Origin: Paracoccus haematequi
GTDB lineage: Bacteria; Pseudomonadota; Alphaproteobacteria; Rhodobacterales; Rhodobacteraceae
Length of the DNA: 34,751 nt
Assembly: GCF_900631945.1 (NCBI RefSeq)
Contig: NZ_UZWE01000065.1
Coordinates: forward strand, 1 to 34,751
Direction: 5' to 3'
Of this stretch, positions 27,898 through 34,751 are shown piece after piece. The notes beneath the pieces were generated by a model that did not search any database, was not told the origin of the DNA, and worked only from the letters and a program-made list of their open reading frames with translations. Numbering within the stretch: position 1 is the stretch's first letter; every line of letters begins with the position of its first letter. Both the position numbers and the translations under genes were made by a program.

Positions 27898-28464
27898 ACT
27901 GGAGTGACCCGTTGAGGCAGGACCAGAAGCGGATACGGATCATCTGCCGTCTTCGTCAGGAGGCGGGCGGGTAGATGGCGTGTAAATCTCTGATCAGCGT
28001 GAGGCACAGGCACGGCCCATAGGAGCGCAGGACGTTCAGTGCCAGCATTCGAGGACTGACCGAAAACCGGTTGGGGCAATGCCGATAGCACAGGCCGGAG
28101 AAAAGGATGTGCACGGCCTGAAACGCGGGGGACCAGACAAGCCGGTGCGCCGGTCTGGTCATCCTGATGGAGCCTCGAGGTTGCCACCGTCCCCGTTCAA
28201 CCCCCGTGTCTCGACCGCTCCAAACGGCCTCTTCAATGGCCTGATCTGGCCGAAAACCAGCGCGATGCGCTTCGACCGCTCTAGCGCAACAGCGTCGTCA
28301 CAACTTTCTTCCCCTGCCGGCAAAGCCGACATTCCGCGCGGAACAAGAAAGTTTCTCCTGTGCTGTCCAGCCCCTTTGGGGTGCGCCAGCGTTCGTCTCC
28401 GGCCGGTCGATCGCCATCGAGGCCGCAATGGTGCGGGCTCGGAAACGGAAAACGGAGACTTAAA
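27898..28464 (+). promoter_or_regulatory. Long structured leader upstream of DUF736
   Basis: No gene is supported in these 567 bases. Strong RNA-like structure is visible: GACCAGA/TCTGGTC (28131-28137 with 28154-28160) with an inner CCGG-tgcg-CCGG, and a nine-base stem AACTTTCTT/AAGAAAGTT (28302-28310 with 28345-28353). The latter encloses two hairpins (TGCCGGC-aaa-GCCGACA and the 12-base palindrome TTCCGCGCGGAA at 28332-28343). CCCC-ttt-GGGG follows at 28371-28381. The middle one can form a three-way junction. Confidence 0.5.
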
Positions 28465-28791
28465 ATGGCAACCATCGGCACATTCAAGAAGACCGGCTCG
28501 AACGAATTCACCGGCGAAATCGTCACCCTCAGCGTCCAGGCCAAGGGCGTGCGCATCATCCCCGACCTGCGCGCCACCGGCGAGAACGCTCCCAGTCACC
28601 GGGTTCTGGTCGGCCGCGCCGAGATCGGCGCCGCCTGGTCCAAGCGCTCCAACGAGGGCCGCGACTATCTGGGCCTCAAGCTGGACGATCCGAGCTTCAA
28701 CGCTCCGATCTACGCCAACCTCTTCGATGACGAAGAAGGCGAAACCTTCTCCCTCATCTGGTCCCGCCCCAACGGTCGCCGCGGCGACTAA
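28465..28791 (+). CDS. DUF736 family protein
   Basis: A 108-residue protein that I recognise as DUF736 from its start (MATIGTFKKTGSNEFTGEI), the block DLRATGENAPSHRVLVGRAEIGAAW and DYLGLKLDDPSF. It is a small strand-rich fold of unknown function that is very common on alphaproteobacterial plasmids and islands. The ATG at 28465 follows CGGAG after a long structured leader. A very strong terminator follows ten bases after the stop, so the gene is likely transcribed alone. Confidence 0.9.
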   Translation: MATIGTFKKTGSNEFTGEIVTLSVQAKGVRIIPDLRATGENAPSHRVLVGRAEIGAAWSKRSNEGRDYLGLKLDDPSFNAPIYANLFDDEEGETFSLIWSRPNGRRGD

Positions 28792-28801
28792 GGCGCGGCA
28801 C

Positions 28802-28831
28802 AAAGGCCCCGACCGCAAGGTCGGGGCCTTT
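28802..28831. terminator. Strong bidirectional terminator
   Basis: AAAGGCCCCGACC-gcaa-GGTCGGGGCCTTT is a perfect 13-pair stem with a GCAA tetraloop and A/T runs at both ends. It closes the DUF736 transcript and the convergent hipA-like transcript. Confidence 0.95.
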
Positions 28832-28886
28832 CTCATGTCCGCGGGAAAGTCGTCACGCCGCCGCGCCCTGTCGTGTCTAGCACGGA

Positions 28887-30128
28887 TCAGGCGCTTAGGA
28901 TCGGGATGATGGTTTTGACATGGGCGTCGATGCGTTCCAGCACGGGCGGCGGGACCACTTCGCGCTCCGGCAGTGTCCACCATTTCGTATCAATGCGTTT
29001 CACCGTCTCGACAACGGCCTTGAGCACGGCTGGCTCGGGAAGCCTTGCCCGATTGGCAAACGTCTTCCAGCGGGCCGGGGCCAAGCCCTTGAAGGCCCGC
29101 TCGCCGCCCAGAGACAGCGCCAGCCCATCTGCCGGAATATAGGGCACGGTCGAAAGCATGTCGTAGATCGGTGCTAGAGCGGGCGTGTCGCCGTCGCCCG
29201 GATAGATCAGCGACCAGTTCTTGAGGTGCATGTCGCCATTGCCCATGACCACCGAGAAGGTCAGCCGCCGGACAAACTCCAGCGCGGCGAACGGCGAGAT
29301 CGCAACATTCAGCACAGAGGCGATGTCGTGGGAGGCGGCGCCATCATATTTGCGCGCCGGGTACAGGCCGAAAACCTGCGCGAAATCCTCGATATGGATG
29401 CGCTGCCCGTCTGCCCCGCGATCAAAACGCCGCACGAGCAAGACCAGCCCCTCGGCAAGTGTTTCAAACTCTTCGGGAATGCCCTCGAACTGGTCTCGGC
29501 TGACCAGTTCCCGCTCGGGCACATTCATACCGATGGCTTCGGCAAGCGCGAGGTTCGCGAACTCGTTCTCCGACACGCCCGGAAAGGCGGTCGAGGGGAA
29601 TTTCGCAATATACTGGCCCTCGTCATCCCCGAGCGGCAAGGTCAGGCCGCCGCCCTTGCCGGTGTTCTTCATCACCGAGAGCTTCATCTGCACGCCTGCC
29701 AGCGAGAAGCGGGCCTTGGGCCGTCCTTGGGTTGGCGCCGCCCCGATGCCGGGTTGACCGTCACTGGGCAGCACCCGAACGGCCCCCGGCAAATCCGCAC
29801 CAAGGGTGGCCAGGAGATCGAAATCATTCCCCGACCGCACAGTACCCGCATGGTGCTTTTCCATCGCCTCGCGCAGCCGGTCTTCGGGCAGCAGGTTGGC
29901 AAAGAAGGGCGGCAGGCTGCCTGCGACCGGTCGCGGATCCTTGCGCAAGCCCCCTGATGCCGCGCGAAGGGATAGGCTCAGAACCGGATGGCCTCCAGTC
30001 GCGCGATAGGCCGGATCAAGGCTGAAGGCGTTGAAATCACCCGGCGTTCTGACGATCGTGCCAACCTTCGCACTGTTCAGGAACACGTCCAGCGCGGTGA
30101 TGGTCTCAGCGGTACGGACGGCTGTCAT
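28887..30128 (-). CDS. hipA: HipA-like serine/threonine kinase toxin
   Basis: A 413-residue HipA-fold kinase. An N-terminal couple domain (about 10-105) is followed by FSLAGVQMKLS at 141-151, the ATP-site Lys176 (YIAKFPS), the catalytic GNGDMHLKN at 296-304 and the metal-binding Asp323 (IYDMLST). All key residues are present, so the enzyme should be active. HipA-type kinases phosphorylate aminoacyl-tRNA synthetases or related targets and induce dormancy. The start at 30128 overlaps the antitoxin gene; the frame is open back to 30167 without a good ribosome-binding site. Some island HipA proteins have targets other than GltX; the target cannot be told here. Confidence 0.85.
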   Translation of the reverse strand: MTAVRTAETITALDVFLNSAKVGTIVRTPGDFNAFSLDPAYRATGGHPVLSLSLRAASGGLRKDPRPVAGSLPPFFANLLPEDRLREAMEKHHAGTVRSGNDFDLLATLGADLPGAVRVLPSDGQPGIGAAPTQGRPKARFSLAGVQMKLSVMKNTGKGGGLTLPLGDDEGQYIAKFPSTAFPGVSENEFANLALAEAIGMNVPERELVSRDQFEGIPEEFETLAEGLVLLVRRFDRGADGQRIHIEDFAQVFGLYPARKYDGAASHDIASVLNVAISPFAALEFVRRLTFSVVMGNGDMHLKNWSLIYPGDGDTPALAPIYDMLSTVPYIPADGLALSLGGERAFKGLAPARWKTFANRARLPEPAVLKAVVETVKRIDTKWWTLPEREVVPPPVLERIDAHVKTIIPILSA

Positions 30129-30426
30129 CGTCGCTCTCCGGTTGCGGGCTGAAGGCCGGATGATCATCCTCGGCCTCGGGGCGCAAAAGCGCCTCGATGG
30201 CGGGCACCATTGCCTGCGGGACCAGCATCATTTCCAGCCCAAGCGCCCTGGCAATGTTGATCAATGTCGTGGTGCGCGCCGCCGCCGCCCCCGTCTCGAT
30301 GTCGCGGTAGCGCGGGCGCGAAATGCCCGCAAGATCGGCCACCTGCTCCTGGGTCAACCCCGCTGCAAGACGCGCGCGGCGAAAATGGTCGCCGATCAGC
30401 CCCAGTGTTTCTTTTTCCGCCTTCAT
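30106..30426 (-). CDS. hipB: HipB-like XRE antitoxin
   Basis: A 106-residue protein with a helix-turn-helix of the XRE family at about 10-65 (LTQEQVADLAGISRPRYRDIETG) and an acidic C-terminal tail (EAEDDHPAFSPQPESDDD). It should bind the upstream operator and neutralise the HipA-like kinase. It overlaps the kinase start by 23 bases. The promoter on the same strand (30467-30500) carries inverted half sites over the -10 and -35, consistent with autoregulation. Confidence 0.85.
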   Translation of the reverse strand: MKAEKETLGLIGDHFRRARLAAGLTQEQVADLAGISRPRYRDIETGAAAARTTTLINIARALGLEMMLVPQAMVPAIEALLRPEAEDDHPAFSPQPESDDDSRPYR

Positions 30427-30466
30427 GTGATGCCTTTACGGATCATTTCTGTCGCTTTGATCTGAA

Positions 30467-30500
30467 TACGTATCCTGGTCTATTGCGAACGTCAAGGATA
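30467..30500 (-). promoter_or_regulatory. Promoter and candidate HipB operator
   Basis: On the minus strand TTGACG (30495-30490) stands 17 bases from TACGTA (30472-30467), a good promoter. TATCC (30471-30475) and GGATA (30496-30500) form inverted half sites next to the -10 and -35. E. coli HipB binds TATCC-N8-GGATA; the spacing here is 20, so the match is to the half sites only. Confidence 0.55.
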
Positions 30501-30744
30501 TGATCTCTAAACGAATCATTCAGATGTCGGCTGCATCGTTTGGGGCTCAATCAATCGCGGAGCAACGCCGAACTAATCCAAGGCAGAAGTGCTGCTCTTT
30601 CGAGCCATGGCCAGCGAATCGGGCACATCGAACGCTGTGCTGCGCAAATCGCCTCACGGTGTGCCTCAGCGATTTCATGTGGCGGATTGAGCAAGAACGA
30701 CTAAAATAGCCGTAGTTCTGGAATGCGCGCCGGTCGCGATGGGA
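30501..30744. other. Intergenic region between hipB-like and XRE genes
   Basis: An open frame 30500-30709 has no ribosome-binding site or recognisable protein. A TAAAAT box at 30701-30706 may be the -10 of the XRE gene, without a clear -35. I see nothing else. Confidence 0.4.
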
Positions 30745-30764
30745 GGTGATCATGCATGATCACC
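30745..30764. promoter_or_regulatory. 20-bp perfect palindrome over the XRE start codon
   Basis: GGTGATCATGCATGATCACC is its own reverse complement over all 20 bases. It covers the end of the GGGAGG ribosome-binding site (30741-30746) and the ATG (30756-30758). It is a likely autorepressor operator, or an mRNA hairpin that hides the start codon. Confidence 0.7.
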
Positions 30765-31022
30765 GCTCGACAGTCGCGGGCCGCGCGCGCGTTACTGGGT
30801 TGGACGCAGGAGACGCTCGCTGACAAGGCCCGAATATCGTTAACTGCCCTGAAGCGCCTCGAGTCCGAGAACCGGCTGGAGGTGTATGAGACAACGCGGG
30901 ATCAGGTGCGCCGGGCGCTTGAAGCAGCAGGGATCGTTCTCCTGTCCACGGATCGCGGGCAAGGAGTGTTGCTGGTTCATGACCAAGACGAGAAGAGACA
31001 CCGACAGATCCGCGACGTCTGA
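30756..31022 (+). CDS. XRE-family transcriptional regulator
   Basis: An 88-residue protein with a single helix-turn-helix (about 3-58, ALLGWTQETLADKARISLTALKRLE) and a short C-terminal tail. It is a compact Cro/C1-type regulator. The ATG lies nine bases after GGGAGG and inside a 20-bp palindrome, which suggests that it represses itself. Genes of this type usually precede a DUF2285 gene in alphaproteobacterial integrative elements, and a truncated DUF2285-like start does follow here. It therefore probably regulated transfer or excision genes that are now lost. Confidence 0.85.
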   Translation: MITARQSRAARALLGWTQETLADKARISLTALKRLESENRLEVYETTRDQVRRALEAAGIVLLSTDRGQGVLLVHDQDEKRHRQIRDV

Positions 31023-31082
31023 TCGGCGCAGGCGCCATCATCGATCCGCTGCTGCGGCCTGTGGCTTGTGGCGACCATCGAC

Positions 31083-31151
31083 ATGACGTCCGCGGTCGCC
31101 CCCTTCGACGACATCGCGCCTGTTAGCGACGAGCTGACCGAATATTGTTGA
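31083..31151 (+). pseudogene. DUF2285-like gene start, truncated
   Basis: A 22-codon stub (MTSAVAPFDDIAPVSDELTEYC, split as read) that resembles the first residues of DUF2285-type island proteins, which typically continue with an aspartate and a conserved HFVTYLRLLDA block. The match is from memory and short. It stops where pglZ-like sequence begins at about 31141, so the rest of the gene was probably removed by a deletion. Confidence 0.4.
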
Positions 31152-33108
31152 TCGGGTCGGGCTGACGGAGTTCTTCTGGAAGGACGTGGCCGCGCGTTAT
31201 GGCTATACGGCGGATGCGCCGGACTTTCAGGATTTTGCCATCACGTTGTTTTCCAGTGCTTGGGCGCGGGCCATGGGGGAGACTGCGCCCCTGAATACCG
31301 ATGCCGCGCTGATGTTCCGCCGCTGGAGCGCCTCGCGCCGGTGGGGTGAAGCGTTCGAGAAGCTGTCGGGCGACTATCAGGATGTGCTGAAGATCAGGGA
31401 TGATCTGGCCTCGCGCGATTTCCGCATCCTGATCCCGCATGACCATTTCGAGGAAGTGGACCGGCGGATCGTTGTCGCCATCGTTGAAGGGCTGGCCCAA
31501 CAAAGCCTGCCGGCGACAGATGTGCTGAAATGGGTGCGTGATCGCCGCCAGAGCCACTGGTATGGCCGTTACGCCGATGTCTATCAGGCCATCGGCTATG
31601 CTACGGAGTTCCAGCAGGTCCTGGCCGAAGCTGATCTGACGATGACCAGCCTGTCCGATGGCGTGAAGCGCTATTCCGCAAGCTGGTTCCGGCTGGACCA
31701 GCTCTACCGCAAGTTCATCTATCACATGCAGAAAAGCGGGCAGTCGGGGCTGCTCTCCGCGCTCTATGAGGCGGTCGAGAACCGCTACACCACGAATTTC
31801 GTGCTCAAGTTGAACGATGCCTGGCAGGATCAGGTGGCTCGCCTCACGGACTGGGCGGTCCCGGGCTTTCCGCGTCAGATGGATTTCTACCGCGAACAGG
31901 CCGCAGAGTTCAGGCGCAAGGACCAGAAGGTCGTGGTCATCATCTCGGACGCGCTGCGCTATGAGGTGGCCGAAGAGGCGCTGCGCGAGATCCGCAAGCT
32001 CAACCGGTTTGATGCCGATTTGAAGCCGATGATCGGGGCCTTGCCCAGCTATACCCAGCTCGGAATGGCGGCGCTCTTGCCGCACCGGCAACTGACGATC
32101 CGGGATGACAATGATCTGGTGCTTCTGGACGGCGAAAGCACCATGGGTGCCGCCGCTCGTGAAAAGGCGCTGGCTGCTGGCCGGGCTGGAGACCGGGTAA
32201 AGGTTCTGGCGGCGAAGGATTTCATGAACCTTGGATCGTCAGAGGGCAAAGACCTCTTCCGGGATCATGACATCCTCTATCTCTACCACAACCAGATTGA
32301 CGCGATTGGCGACAAGCTCGCCACCGAAGAGAATGTTCCCGCAGCGGCAGAGACCGCCATCGAGGATCTGGTGAAGCTGGTGCGCAAGCTGACCTCGGCC
32401 AATTTCTCGAACATCCTGATCACCGCCGACCACGGCTTCCTGTGGCAGCACCGGGCGTTGGAAGAGAGCGGTTTTGCGCTGAGTGAGCCGGAAGGCGACA
32501 TCGTTACACGCAACCGGCGCTATGTGATCGGACAGGGCCTCAGCAGCAGCGGTGGCATGAAGAAGTTCACGGCCTCGCAGCTTGGGCTGGGTGGTGATCA
32601 GGACATCCTGATCCCGAACTCGATCAACCGTCTGCGCGTAAAAGGATCAGGCAGCCGCTTTGTTCATGGTGGGGCGAGTCTGCAGGAGATCGTCCTGCCG
32701 GTTCTGCGTGTGGGCAAGCAGCGCAAGGAGGATGTCAGGCAGGTATCGGTGCAGATCATTCCGCCAGCCCGTGCCCAGATCACTACAGGTCAGATCCAGG
32801 TCACCTTCTATCAGGCAGAGCCGGTGACCGAGAAGCAGCAGCCCCGACAGGTGCATGCTGCGATCTTTGCAGACGATGGATCGCTCATCTCTGACGAAGC
32901 CGAGCTGGAATTCGATTTCGTGTCGGAGAATCCGCGCGAGCGTGAGCTATCGCGGGGCTTCCTGCTGACCAAGGCGGCAGACGCCTATAACAATCAGACA
33001 GTCTTCCTGAAGCTGCGAACGCGCATCGGCAAGACCAGCCATTTCGAAGATCACGCTTCGCAGCCGCTGCTGCTGAAACGCGGGATCAGCACAGATTTCG
33101 ATTTCTGA
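31141..33108 (+). pseudogene. pglZ: BREX phosphatase-like protein PglZ, 5' end missing
   Basis: About 650 residues of PglZ, an alkaline phosphatase-superfamily protein required by BREX anti-phage systems. The metal-site motifs VVVIISDALRYE and ILITADHGFLW are present. The frame is open only from 31138, where a stop precedes it, and the recognisable start (DRVGLTEFFWKDVAARYGY) begins mid-protein. Complete PglZ proteins are around 850 residues, so roughly 200 are lost. A GTG at 31186 could give a shortened product. It is followed seven bases later by brxL, the usual BREX type 1 order. brxA, brxB, brxC and pglX are absent here. Confidence 0.85.
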
Positions 33109-33115
33109 GGTGCCG

Positions 33116-33892
33116 ATGTCGACCCTTGATGACAAGATCAACGAGCATTTTGCCGGTTTCGTGGTCCGCAAAGACCTGGTGAAGGCGGTGAAGGGGAACG
33201 CCATCGTCCCCACCTATGTGCTCGAATACCTGCTCGGCCAATATTGCGCGACCGACTACGAAGCCTCGATTGCGACAGGCATCGAGACGGTCAAGGACAT
33301 CCTGCGCAAGCACTACGTCCATCGTTCCGAAGCGGGGCTGGTCCAGTCGACGATCAAGGAGCGCGGCCGCTACAAGGTCATCGATCAGGTCAGTGTGGCG
33401 CTGAACGAAAAGACCGATGCCTATGAGGCGGTCTTTGAAAACCTCGGTATCAAGCGGGTTGCCATCGACAGCGCCACGGTAAAGGCGCACCCGAAACTGC
33501 TGGTTACGGGTATTTGGTGCATCGCCGATGTGCAGTACGAATTTTCGGAAGACAGCCGGATCTCCCCCTGGATCATCGACACGTTGAAGCCGATCCAGAT
33601 CGCCCGTGTGGACTATGACGGCTATCGCGAGACGCGGGATAAGTTCACCACCGAGGAATGGATCGATCTGCTGATGCAGAGCATCGGCTTTGATCCGTCA
33701 CTGTTCGGGCGCAGGTCAAAGCTTTCGCAACTGTTGCGCCTGGTGCCATTTGTTGAGCGCAACTACAACCTCATCGAGCTTGGTCCGGTCGTGTCGCGAA
33801 TGTGGTGGAAATTGGCGAGCAGCGCGCTCCGAGCATGTAACGTTGGCTCCGGTCAGGCCGCGAGGTCAAGAGACATCGGCACGAGAGGCTGA
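33116..33892 (+). pseudogene. brxL: BREX Lon-like protein BrxL, cut by an insertion sequence
   Basis: The first 224 native residues of BrxL (MSTLDDKINEHFAGFVVRKDL onward), ending at ERNYNLIELGP, directly before the Walker A that normally follows as KGTGKS. Sequence from about 33788 belongs to an IS256-family element, which adds 34 foreign residues before the stop at 33892. The ATPase and the C-terminal Lon-like part are therefore missing. ATG 33116 is used rather than GTG 33110, behind TGAGG. Confidence 0.85.
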
Positions 33893-34751
33893 GAAAGGGT
33901 TTCCCAGCCATCGACTTTTCGCATCTGGATCTGCCCTGACGCCAGGAGCGCCCAGAGCAGCATCGGCACGGTTTCAGCGCAGGGCAGCACGGTCTGGGTC
34001 TTGATGCGGCGGCGGAACTCCTCGTTCAGACGCTCAATGGCGTTGGTGGTCCGTGCGGATTTCCATTGCGACGGATCGAGGCGGGTGAAGCTGAAGAGGC
34101 GATCGCCGGCCTCCTCAAGGCTATCGGCCACGGCCCGGCACTTGAGCTTCCACTTGCGGAGGAAGGCCTTGCGGCGCGTCTCGATCTCGGCGGCGCTGTC
34201 GGCGTAGATCATGTCGCGGTAGTCTTCGCTCAGCTCGTCATGCAGGCGCTTGGGCGCGTGGCCAAGCAGGTTGCGGTGCTTGTGAACCGTGCAGCGCTGG
34301 ATGGGCAGGTCCCCGCCCCAGAGCGCCACGAGCGCGGCTTCAAGGCCGGGGGCGCCGTCAACGATTACGAACTCGGGCCGCCTGAGGCCCCGCGCGTCCA
34401 GGTCGGCAAGGAAGCTGCCCCAGGCAGCCGTGCTTTCGCCGCCCATGTTCCTGATCGAGAGGAGCACCTTTTGTCCGTCGCGGCGGATGCCGATCGCCGC
34501 CAGCACCGAGATGTTGGTGGCCTTGCGGTCCAGCCGGGTCTTGATGACGGTGCCGTCGAGGATGAGCCGCACGATCTCTTCGCCGGTCAGGTCGCGGGCG
34601 GACCAGGCGTCCCAGTCGACCTTCACCTTGCGCCAGGCGCGGCTGACCACGTCCTTGCTCACCGCCCCTTCGAATAAGCCAAACAGCGCCCGCTTGACGC
34701 GCCGGGTATTGGTGCCGGCCAGATAGACCGCCGCGATCAGGGCCTCGGCCT
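33788..34751 (-). mobile_element. IS256-family insertion sequence, left part
   Basis: The element begins right after the brxL codon CCG at 33785-33787 and runs past the window end. Its right end and target duplication are outside. The first bases (GTCGTGTCGCGAATGTGG) are the likely terminal inverted repeat. Confidence 0.8.
33853..34751 (-). CDS. IS256-family (Mutator-type) transposase, start outside window
   Basis: The C-terminal 299 residues of a DDE transposase. The catalytic Asp residues are in LILDGTVIK and FVIVDGAPG, and the Glu in TNAIERLNEEF. The CTVHKHRNLL block is typical of the family. The frame stays open to 34751 with matching sequence (FGLFEGAVSKDVVSRAW), so the start lies beyond the window; the GTG at 34662 is internal. 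It moves the element by cut-and-paste or copy-out and has inactivated brxL. Confidence 0.9.
   Translation of the reverse strand, partial: AEALIAAVYLAGTNTRRVKRALFGLFEGAVSKDVVSRAWRKVKVDWDAWSARDLTGEEIVRLILDGTVIKTRLDRKATNISVLAAIGIRRDGQKVLLSIRNMGGESTAAWGSFLADLDARGLRRPEFVIVDGAPGLEAALVALWGGDLPIQRCTVHKHRNLLGHAPKRLHDELSEDYRDMIYADSAAEIETRRKAFLRKWKLKCRAVADSLEEAGDRLFSFTRLDPSQWKSARTTNAIERLNEEFRRRIKTQTVLPCAETVPMLLWALLASGQIQMRKVDGWETLSQPLVPMSLDLAA

Noticed and set aside
31123..32091. A 322-codon minus-strand open frame in pglZ
   Set aside because: The plus strand has the PglZ metal-site motifs.

Overview
The window looks like part of a genomic island (an integrative element or integrated plasmid) in a GC-rich alphaproteobacterium. 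Its backbone genes (an ArdC-like protein, DUF2958, a long ParB-like protein, a strawberry-notch-type methylase-helicase, a Toprim protein, DUF2493, DUF736 and an XRE regulator next to a DUF2285-like start) are, from memory, a set carried on plasmids and islands of Rhodobacterales, Rhizobiales and Sphingomonadales. No database search was possible, so the genus is not resolved. No relaxase, type IV secretion gene or replication initiator lies inside the window.

Layout. (1) 53-6597 is the integration end and first defence block: an initiator tRNA-Met whose 3' half is read through by a large serine recombinase (the likely att site), a small partner gene, a TacAT-type (DUF1778/GNAT) toxin-antitoxin pair with a clear operator, and a AAA ATPase plus subtilisin pair matching the IetAS anti-phage system. 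(2) 7041-16339 is backbone: ardC, DUF2958, parB, four unknown genes, a 54-codon gene, and the 5' part of the methylase-helicase gene. Three of these genes share a leader that can fold to hide its Shine-Dalgarno sequence. (3) 16340-22643 is an insertion inside the helicase gene: a recombinase-in-trio (RIT) element with 157-bp inverted termini, three ATGA-coupled tyrosine recombinases and, unusually, an archaeo-eukaryotic-primase/helicase cargo gene. (4) 22644-28831 is backbone again: the 3' part of the helicase gene, Toprim protein, DUF2493, a possible nuclease on the other strand, a membrane protein and DUF736 behind a highly structured leader. (5) 28887-31151 holds a HipBA-type pair, an XRE regulator with a 20-bp perfect palindrome over its start codon, and a truncated DUF2285-like start. 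(6) 31141-34751 is BREX debris: pglZ without its 5' end fused to that start, then brxL cut just before its Walker A by an IS256-family element running out of the window.

The best candidate for an undescribed system is the RIT element with its primase-helicase cargo. The terminal repeats carry a start codon and ribosome-binding site, so one end starts the recombinase operon. The other end starts a 38-codon leader peptide whose stop overlaps the GTG start of the cargo gene. Removing exactly 16340-22643 restores the helicase reading frame. The second candidate is the repeated Shine-Dalgarno-sequestering leader, which may control ardC, parB and an unknown gene together.
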